Assembly: GCA_949592205.1 (NCBI GenBank)
Contig: CATIUR010000001.1
Coordinates: 68,243,559 to 68,307,558, forward strand
From: Helichrysum umbraculigerum
Lineage: Eukaryota > Streptophyta > Magnoliopsida > Asterales > Asteraceae
Length of the DNA: 64,000 nt
Reading direction: 5' to 3'
In this document: one piece after another, positions 21,231 to 29,800 of the stretch
Layout: every line of letters starts with the position of its first letter
Numbering within the stretch: the first letter of the stretch is position 1
The notes under the pieces: generated by a model
The model's database searches: none
What the model saw: the letters and a program-made list of their open reading frames with translations, nothing else
Told to the model about the DNA's origin: nothing
Position numbers and translations under genes: made by a program

Positions 21231-22547
21231 AACAAAGGGAAAGAGTAAGCCAAAGTGAGTACAAATCAAAGTATGATGAGTCACTCTGGCATTAAGGATA
21301 AGATGTTCAAAGTTCAAGATGAAGCGTTAGGGATACTCATATACCAAAACAAAAAGTTGTGCAGGTTAGTCAAACAGTTGGAGCACAAATTGGATGGGAA
21401 ATTACATCTTGTGAGAGGATTTTGGATTCCTTTGCTACGAGGTCTATGGACACTAGTAATGGACAGAGTAAAAAAAAGAGTATTTATATATAGACAAATA
21501 AAATAAAAATAATATAATAAATAAAAATAAAATAAAATACTTTATACATTAGGAGATGGTAAGAAGTATCATGATATCATGAATCGTATTGGCGTCTGAG
21601 ATGAAGAAGGACATCATTAACTACATTAGTCAATTTTTCAATGCATGATCTGTTTGGAGTAAGACTATCTGGTCTATTACGGTAACCAGAGATTTACGAT
21701 TGGAAAAGGGGAATGCATAGTCACGAATTTCATTACGAAGTTTCCTAAAACTAATAGTAGGCGTGAATCTATCTGGGTAGAATAACCAAGTATGCTCATT
21801 TCTTATCTATCTACGAGGATTACAAGATGGGAATTTGGTAGGTGTTACATCAACGAAGTAGTAGCAAGGCATGAAATGTCTATGCCAGTTATGGTCGTTT
21901 AGAGGGTCAATTCCTACAAGATTTCGGCAAACGTTACAATGGACTTTGGGAACGCATTTTGCTATGAGTACGGTTTATCATTCTCGAACTGATGGACGAA
22001 GTGAGCAAACCATCCAAACATCTGAGAATGTACTTAGAGCGTGCTATCAATTTTGGTTGAAGATGGGATACTCACTTGCCACTAGCCGAGTTCCTATACA
22101 ACATAATTATCGTTCTAGTATTCAATGGGCGCTATTTCAAGCACTTCAGGAGTGTAGGAGTCATTCTTTGCAAAGTGAGCTGAATTTGGATTAAAGTCAG
22201 TTGATTGGATTGAAATAGTTCAAGAAGCTATTGACTAGATGGTTCAAATCAAGGAGAGGTTGGAAACAGTACAAGTTAGGCGAGTGAGTTACGCAAGCAA
22301 ACATTGACAGCAGTTAGAGTTTTGTGTTGGGAATCATATATTGTTTAAAGTGTTACTTTGGGAAAGTGTCGTACATTTTGGGAACTTTTATTTTATCATG
22401 GTCCGATAGAACTCTTAGCGAGGGTTCGAATTTACATGTGAATGAAAAGATCAAACCAAGCATAAATATAAGTATTTATTCAGGGATCGTGTTGACAGTA
22501 TAGCTTCGACTGAATTTCAGGACGAAATTCTCTCAACTGGGGGATAC
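21231..22547 (+). pseudogene. Decayed chromovirus pol (integrase part) of E4
   Basis: Broken Ty3 integrase in several frames. From 21718 a frame reads CIVTNFITKFPKTNSRRESIWV, matching the first catalytic Asp region but with Asp changed to Asn. From 21950 the protein reads LGTHFAMSTVYHSRTDGRSE and QTIQTSENVLRACYQFW, the core around the catalytic Glu. Farther on are traces of the GPxxx/VLLKVSPW region (about 22320-22390). FQDEILSTGG at 22517-22545 is the pol tail. Stops and frameshifts are numerous. The 5' 350 bases (21231-21580) are not recognised. All of this precedes the E4 3' LTR. Confidence 0.75.
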
Positions 22548-23151
22548 TGTGACAACCGTCACCAAACCCGTTATCGTTGTTCAAGCTGTAAAAATTCATT
22601 TTTTATTTACACCAAAGTCTTCATTTTTGAAAAAAAAAAAACGAATCCAACGCAAAAAGAATCATTTCAATCCGACGTGTAACGAGGGAGACACAAAGCA
22701 AAACGTAAAACAAACAAACACTAGCAATTATATTTGGACCGTGTGACCCAAGTTTTTTTTTTGTTTTCTTGTTGTTTTGGCCCAACTACCGACCCAAGCC
22801 CTCCCTATTGATGTATCATTCGGCCCAACCCAAAACCAACTAATCCTAGACTATAAATATAACCCTAAACCTAACCCTAAAACTTTTTAATCACAAAAAA
22901 ATCACACATTCTGTCCCAAAATCGCAGTCAACTTCCGAGGCCGTTTTGACCTACTTAGAGTCATTTTCAAGCTTCTGCCAAAACAAAAACGTTGTAGATC
23001 TCGATGTTTTACATGAACTCTCATGGTTTCGGCCTCTGAAACGAAGCAGATTATTTTATAAAAATTATTTTGTAAACTGCTACTGTCGGTGACGAATTTT
23101 CTGAAACTTTGGTAAGTTTTCGATCCTATAACTCTTGTATATGTTTGATCA
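22548..23151 (+). repeat. E4 3' LTR, first part (split by E3)
   Basis: Starts TGTGACAACCGTCACC after the purine tract ACTGGGGGATAC. It continues to 23151 and resumes at 33787 beyond E3. GATCA at 23147-23151 is the left copy of the E3 target duplication. A donor-like GGTAAGTTTT follows near 23111. Confidence 0.82.
22852..22884 (+). promoter_or_regulatory. TATA box with adjoining telomere-like box (E4 LTR)
   Basis: TATAAATA (22852-22859) is followed at once by AACCCTAAACCTAACCCTAA, which contains plant telobox-like units. Teloboxes near start sites are known binding sites for plant telomere-repeat-binding factors. A role here is inference. Confidence 0.6.
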
Positions 23152-23590
23152 TGTGACAAACGTCAATTTAGGACTAGAATTTAGTGCCTAAACGAGTATT
23201 AATACATGTAATTAGTTCTGTGTTAGGCTAATTAATGTATAAATTAATATATATATTGTTGAATATATATCTACGCAATGATGCGGTTTGTTTAAATCGT
23301 ACGAGTTTCAAATCGAACGAATTTCGATTCAATAAATACGGACGTTGGTGAACAAATTTTATTAAGTAATACAAGGAATGATTAATAACGTTATCGTATT
23401 TAAAAATATTATGTCAATAATATTTCGTATCCAAGTTTTATCACACAATTAATATAAACGCGAATAAAATGTAATTGCGCAAACAAAATGAGACAAATCA
23501 CCGTTTATAATATAATTATTAACTGTTTAGTAAAATACTTCAACAAAAATACTGAATAATCATTTGTATTTTAAAACGTATATTAAAACC

Positions 23591-23652
23591 TATAAAATAA
23601 TTATTTAACGTTTGAACGACGGGGAAAACGAACACCACACGGAGCGGAAACG
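23591..23652 (+). promoter_or_regulatory. E3 TATA box and conserved post-TATA box
   Basis: TATAAAATAA (23591-23600), then GAACGACGGGGAAAACGAAC and ACCACACGGAGCG. The right LTR copy begins at 31745. It is the same box as in E2, E5, S1 and S2. Confidence 0.6.
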
Positions 23653-24050
23653 CGGGGCGAAAATGGGAGTTAACCTCCCATTCCCACCATCTTTTTCTTT
23701 CACTTTTCACTTTCCTTTCTCTCTCTCCTCTCTTATTTTCTCTCTATCACCACCATTTTCACCATACACCTTAAACCACAAAATACTAGCATCAAACCAC
23801 CTCGAATCTTCAAGCTCGTTTAGGATAAAAGACTCACGGCTTCACGATCTACAACCTTACCTTTCCGGAATTTCATTTCGGCAATTTGTAAGTTTCCGAC
23901 ACAACTTCGAAAACTCTCGTTTTTAAGTTTTATAACTTGATAATTGTTTCTCTAAGCTTGTAATGTCCTAAAATGGGTTGGGTAAGAATATTAGGCCGAT
24001 CGATGGCCGGGAAACGCGTTTTTAAGGTTGAAACTCCGATCAGACCCCGT

Positions 24051-24303
24051 ACGTCGCATTTGGCCTGGAGCAAATGCGACGCAGCGACTTACGTCGCACG
24101 AATCCTCGACGTCGTATATAGCGACGCAACCTATTATGTCGCATTGACTTGCGAATGTTGCACATAGCGACGCAGACCTTAACGTCGCCAACTTAACCAA
24201 CGTCGCATTAGCGACGCAGCACCCTACGTCGCATTGAATTGCGAACGTCGCAAAATGCGACGCAAACACTCACGTCGCACCCAACGTCGCACCCAACGTC
24301 GCA
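24051..24303 (+). repeat. GCGAC/GTCGC hairpin array, left E3 LTR
   Basis: Dense alternating TGCGACG and CGTCGCA motifs. Here the stem base beyond the GCGAC core is G:C rather than the A:T seen in E2. The array ends with three direct ACGTCGCAC units and is followed by AACCAGAAAACACAG and CTAAGTGTCGAGA, a boundary shared with the other families. Confidence 0.85.
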
Positions 24304-24445
24304 CAAACCAGAAAACACAGATTTTCACTAAGTGTCGAGACCCTAAATTTTATCACTCGATTTCACCAAATTTCAAGTCCAGATGCGTTTTTCCTTAAAG
24401 CAATATAGTAGAAATAAAAATTTTCCAAGCTGACCTGGCAGCTCG

Positions 24446-24507
24446 ACCCCAGCCAGGGGCTCTGCCCCTTGGACCCCGCTACCAGGGGCGCTGCCCCCGG
24501 ACCCCCG
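24446..24507 (+). other. GC-rich double hairpin in the E3 LTR
   Basis: CCAGGGGC-TCT-GCCCCTTGG followed by CCAGGGGC-GCT-GCCCCCGG. Copies occur in the right LTR (32600-32661), in S2 (48545-48605) and in S1 (57893-57960), with compensated changes. Confidence 0.7.
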
Positions 24508-25027
24508 TACTTAGATTCCGTAACGGCTTCTAAAGCACAATCAAAACACATTTTTCAAGTAAAAACGCTACGAAATCAAAATAATAATAGTTGAGATTAT
24601 TATGACAAATCCGTCACCAACGGGCCGTACACGTTTTCAAATACTAAAATCAATCAACCAAATCTTAGTAATTTGGACAAGGCAATCAACCAAATCGGGG
24701 TAATTTGGACAAACAACTACAAAGGTAGTCTTTCGAGATACCTAATCAATTAATAACCATCGCGTGTCATGGACACCTTCAGGTTACAAGTCTTCGGACA
24801 ACACATCACAGCTAATCAATTCAAGTTTATTCCAATAAACACTCAAGGCTCAGGTGAGTTTCATGGCCCCATTTTCACTACTTTTACTAGGGGTGTGATA
24901 TTACTACTTCATTTTGTTTTACAAGTAGAACGCAAGTGTCAAACTTCAAATACTACATGAGTTTCAAGCTAATCAATTTAAAGTCCTCCATAGCATAGTC
25001 TCTAGTATTTATAGCGTGAATGTTAGT

Positions 25028-25315
25028 ATATGATATCATATGGGATCGACAATCCTCATCCGGGTTAGCACGCACTAACCGGTCAAACGGATGTATTAGC
25101 ATTTGGGAAGACGAGTGTGGATTAGACACTCGTAGGAGGCAAACCAGTTAGGTTTCCTTAATTGGACCTAGCGCTCAAGTTAAGCTCAGACTATGTGCTC
25201 ATGGATTGTATAACTTCTATTTTGCTTAATTGCATTTTAAATTCAATATAAATCTTGCGGTTCTGACAACTATACATTGACATACAAACCTGTGAGCTCA
25301 CCAGCGTTTTCGCTG
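25028..25315 (+). other. Series of conserved hairpins in the E3 LTR
   Basis: Palindrome ATATGATATCATAT (25028-25041); GGTTAG-CACGCA-CTAACC (25063-25080); ACGAGTGT/ACACTCGT with a 7-nt loop (25111-25133); CAGCG-TTTT-CGCTG (25302-25315) next to GTGAGCTCAC. The order matches E2 11416-11763, with different stem bases that still pair. Confidence 0.72.
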
Positions 25316-25635
25316 ACCCATTTTAGTATTTATCACAGGTACCCAGCAGTAGGTTGGCTGCACAAGCAGGGATTATTAGCTCGAGTCAGCATACATACAA
25401 CTAGAGATTTGATTGCATTATTATATTTTGTAAAAGTAATTATGCCATGTAATCTCTCAATTTCAGGAACCGAGCTAATGTAACATTGTTTTGATGTAAA
25501 CGTTTACTTTATTTATACAAGTTTAAAACGACGCATATAGTGGTCGTTCATTATTATCTTATGTGCTTTGTATATTGATTAGTGACACCCAAATCGAGCT
25601 TCCACAAATCAATCAAATTTGGGGGTGTCACAGAT

Positions 25636-25648
25636 TGGTATCAGAGCC
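25636..25648 (+). other. E3 primer-binding site, initiator tRNA-Met
   Basis: TGGTATCAGAGCC three bases after the left LTR. Confidence 0.93.
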
Positions 25649-26012
25649 TAAGGTTATAGTGAACTAGGTTGCATTTAGTGGACCTAGACTATGACCGTTA
25701 GGCAGTATTCCCTATTAGGTATAACCAGTTCAGAGATTACAGCATACGAATTTAATTTAACATAGCCTGATCAACTATGTACAATTAAACAAAGATGATG
25801 TAAGATCTGAAGGAAGTTATGGCTGAACAGGATACACTAGTTGACTCTGACCTCGAGAGAAACGGGACTCAAAACATGTCTTTGCTAGACACACAATAGG
25901 TTATTATGTGATATATATATATATATATACATGAATAGACCTCACTTACAATCTTAGGCTATATTATATTATATGAATATAGGTCTCATTCTTTCTAACA
26001 CTCTGTCTCAGA

Positions 26013-26507
26013 ATGGCAAACACACCACCCAACTCATCTCGTTCCCATTTGTACGAATCACAAGGTTCAAGGGTAGCTAGGAGGAACCCCAGGTTGCCTC
26101 GAGCGGGCCCATACCCCAATCAATTCACACTAACGGATTTGTCTGCTAGGCTACACCGTCACGAGCAACAACTACGTGACATGGACATCGAGTTGCAAGA
26201 GACCCGAGAAAACTGGACACTCACCCTAATGGGACAAGTTGCTCAGGTCTCTGAAGACCATGAAAACACTATCAACAATATGAACGTTCTCGAAAATCGA
26301 GTGGGTGGAACCATCGAGACCATGGAGATCGTTCACAATCAAGTGACTGACAATCACAACGAAATCACTGTCCTGCGATCAAGGTTGACTCAATGTGAGA
26401 CACGCCTGAGGGAAACCGAGGAGGCACTCGGAATGGTTAGCCGACTTGCAGAGTCCGTTGACCGTCTCACTGCCTTAATGCCACAACTCAATCTTCGTCA
26501 GAATTAG
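26013..26507 (+). CDS. Coiled-coil ORF upstream of gag in E3
   Basis: 164 codons between primer site and gag, separate from gag by 301 non-coding bases. A Pro/Arg-rich head of about 35 residues is followed by long heptad stretches: LSARLHRHEQQLRDMDIELQ, MNVLENRVGGTIETM, ITVLRSRLTQCETRLRETEE, ALGMVSRLAESVDRLTALMP. There are no zinc knuckles, membrane segment or enzyme motif. It is probably an oligomerising accessory protein. Its style recalls the coiled-coil half of the second E2 ORF (14473-15111). An ORF here is not a standard part of chromoviruses. How it is translated ahead of gag is unknown; splicing is one possibility. Confidence 0.7.
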   Translation: MANTPPNSSRSHLYESQGSRVARRNPRLPRAGPYPNQFTLTDLSARLHRHEQQLRDMDIELQETRENWTLTLMGQVAQVSEDHENTINNMNVLENRVGGTIETMEIVHNQVTDNHNEITVLRSRLTQCETRLRETEEALGMVSRLAESVDRLTALMPQLNLRQN

Positions 26508-26808
26508 CTTGAGCTAAATCTGCACTTTATAACGCTTTCATAGGACTAATGTAAATTGACCGGATGAAACAATTCCCGGAACTTTTGGCACAATATCTAA
26601 GTCTGTAACTTTTGAATTCTCAAACTCGAAATTGTCTGTAATCGTTTAACAACGTAATATCAATTGACAATTTCTTTCGATTTAAATCTATATTATGGAA
26701 CTATTACACTTGTGATGTGTATAATGTCGCTTTAATACGTACATCTACCACAATTATCATTCTGTTACAGTTTCTTACGTACCTATTGTTTCTTTTTCTT
26801 GAAGAATC

Positions 26809-29800
26809 ATGCCACCGAAGAAAAAGAGTTACAGTGAAGCCGAACTCGCTGCTGCCGTTAATCGGGCCGTAGCCGACGCCTTGGCCGCTCGGGATCTAAT
26901 CCGAACGTTCGAGGAAACAGCCGATACCACTGCCACCACTCATGCTGTCAAGCCTTGTTCCTACAAGGACTTTCTCAGCTGTAAACCCCTATATTTCAAG
27001 GGCACAGAAGGTGCCATTGGCTTGATCCGCTGGATTGAGCGTATGGAATCTGTCTTCAGTCTCTGCGACTGCACTGAGAATAACAAGGTCAAATTCGCTG
27101 CTTACACCTTTCAGGAAGGCGCACTCACATGGTGGAAAACCCACGCAAACTCTGTAGGCCTTGAGGTTGCAAATCGGGTTCCTTGGGCCGAACTGAAGAA
27201 GAAGCTGACAGAAAAATACTGTCCTGAAGAAGAGCTGCACAGGCTGGAGGAGGAATTCTGGCACCTAACGGTGCAGGGAAATGATGTTGCTGATTATACC
27301 ACAAAATTTCAGCAGTTTGCTTTACTATGCCCAAGCTTGGTTGAACCGGAAAGTAAGGGCATTAAGAGATACATTCGCGGACTCCCTGAGAACATCCAGG
27401 GAAATGTCGCCTCATCCAAACCAACCACCACTGAAAGTGCCATTCGTATAGCTCACGAACTCATGGCCCTAGTTGTCAGCCGTGGGACTTCCAACACTTC
27501 ATCCTCTAACAACAACAAGCGCAAATCCACTGAACACCACCACAACTCAAACAAGAAAAACAACGCCATTCAAGTCTACACCACCAACTCTGAAACCAAC
27601 CGCAGCTACACCGGGGACAGGCCTTATTGTCCCAAGTGTAACTATCATCACTTTGGTCAGTGCAATACCCCTTGCAACAACTGCAGGAGGTACGGACATT
27701 CGACTAAGGATTGCCGAGCCCCCAGATCCAACAACAACTCCTCGGACAAAAAAGCCCGACAACCTAAGTCCTGCTATGAATGTGGAAATCCAGGACACTT
27801 TAGGGATACGTGCCCGAAATTGAAGAATAAGGGAAACAACAACAACAACAACAACAACAGCCGCAACAACAACAATGTCAAAAGTAGCGCCTTCGTGATC
27901 AACTCAGGGGACGCCCGTCAGGACCCGAATGTGGTCACGGGTATGTTCCTCCTCAACAATTTAACTGCTTCTATTCTGTTTGATACTGGTGCCGATAGAA
28001 GTTTTATTTCCGATGAATTTTGCCCTCTACTTGACATTACACCTGTTGCTTTAGACGTTAAGTACACCGTAGAGCTAGCAAATGGCAAATTGATAGAAAC
28101 CAATAGTGTGATACCTAATTGCACTTTAAATCTAGCCGACGAAATCTTCTCCATAGATCTTATGCCAATCGAGATAGGAAGTTTCGATGTCATCGTGGGC
28201 ATGGACTGGTTATCCAAACATCGCGCCGAAATCATTTGCTATTACAAAATTGTTCGCATACCTCTCGCCGTCGGTAGAACCTTGGTCATACAGGGGGAGA
28301 CCGGTGGGACAAGGCTTAACCTCATATCTTGCCTAAAAACCCGAAAATTTCTGAAAAAGGGTTATCCAGCAATCCTCGCGCACATCATGGAGAAAAAGTC
28401 GAAGGAGAAGCGACTTGAGGATGTTCCAATTGTTCGAGACTTTCCTGAAGTCTTTCCCGAAGAACTGCCTGGTCTACCACCACCAAGACAGGTTGAGTTC
28501 TCAATCGATCTTGTACCAGGTGCTGCGCCTGTGGCCCGAGCACCATACCGTTTAGCTCCATCCGAACTTCAGGAGTTGTCCACCCAATTACAAGAACTCC
28601 TGGAACGAGGATTTATCAGGCCGAGTTCTTCACCTTGGGGAGCTCCGGTCCTATTTGTTAAGAAGAAAGACGGTTCTTTTCGAATGTGTATCGACTACCG
28701 AGAGTTGAACAAGTTAACTATCAAGAATCGGTCTCCACTTCCTCGAATCGATGATTTGTTCGACCAACTTCAAGGATCGAGTTGTTATTCAAAGATTGAT
28801 CTCCGATCCGGTTATCACCAATTGCGTGTTGGCGATGCTGACATTCTAAAAACCGCTTTCCGAACCCGCTATGGGCATTACGAATTCCAAGTGATGCCAT
28901 TCGGCCTAACCAACGCACCGGCGGTATTCATGGACCTTATGAATCGAGTGTGTAAACCTTACCTTGACAAGTTTGTCATTGTCTTTATCGATGACATACT
29001 CATTTATTCGCGCAACGAGCAAGAACATGCGCAACACCTCAAAACCATCCTTGAACTACTTAAACACGAGGAGCTATATGCAAAATTCTCTAAGTGTGAG
29101 TTCTGGATCCAAACAGTCCAATTCCTTGGTCACGTGATTGACAGTCAGGGGATTCACGTTGACCCATCAAAAATCGAGGCCATCAAAGACTGGCAAGCAC
29201 CCACCACTCCGACCGAAGTACGCCAATTTTTGGGTCTTGCCGGGTATTACCGACGATTCATTGAAAATTTCTCCAAGATAGCCTTACCACTCACGACTCT
29301 GACCCAGAAAGACAAAAAGTTTGACTGGACTGATAAACAAGAGTCGGCATTCCAACTATTAAAACAAAAGCTTTGCAGTGCTCCTATTCTATCATTACCC
29401 GAGGGCACCGATGACTTCGTGGTATACTGCGATGCTTCTCATCAAGGTCTCGGTTGCGTGCTTATGCAACGAGACAAAGTCATAGCTTATGCTTCACGAC
29501 AGTTCAAGATTCATGAAAAGAATTACACTACCCATGACCTCGAATTAGGAGCCGTCGTTTTCGCCCTCAAAATTTGGAGACATTACCTCTACGGCACTAG
29601 GTGCACAATCTTTACAGACCACAAAAGTCTCCAACACATATTCGATCAGAAGGATCTCAACATGAGGCAACGTCGATGGGTCGAGTTGCTTACCGATTAC
29701 GACTGCGAACTCAAATATCATCCAGGCAAAGCAAATGTTGTTGCTGATGCCCTCAGTCGGAAAGAGCGAGTGAAACCACTTCGGGTTCGAGCCCTCAGTA

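Larger units (their letters stand above)
23152..25632 (+). repeat. Left LTR of E3
   Basis: Starts TGTGACAAACGTC and ends GGGGGTGTCACA. Contents in order: TATA, conserved post-TATA box, GTAAGT donor-like site (23888), GTCGC array, GC-rich hairpins, AG|GTGAGT site (24853/24854), conserved hairpins, acceptor-like CAG at 25336-25338. Confidence 0.95.

Noticed and set aside
21255..21506. 83-codon ORF before the E4 integrase remnant
   Set aside because: Some coiled-coil flavour (LVKQLEHKL) but surrounded by decayed sequence; not enough to call a gene.
23612..24269. 104-, 64- and 92-codon ORFs repeated at 31766-32423
   Set aside because: They lie in the E3 LTR and are duplicated in both copies only because LTRs are identical. 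No recognisable domain. They overlap the leader and hairpin array.
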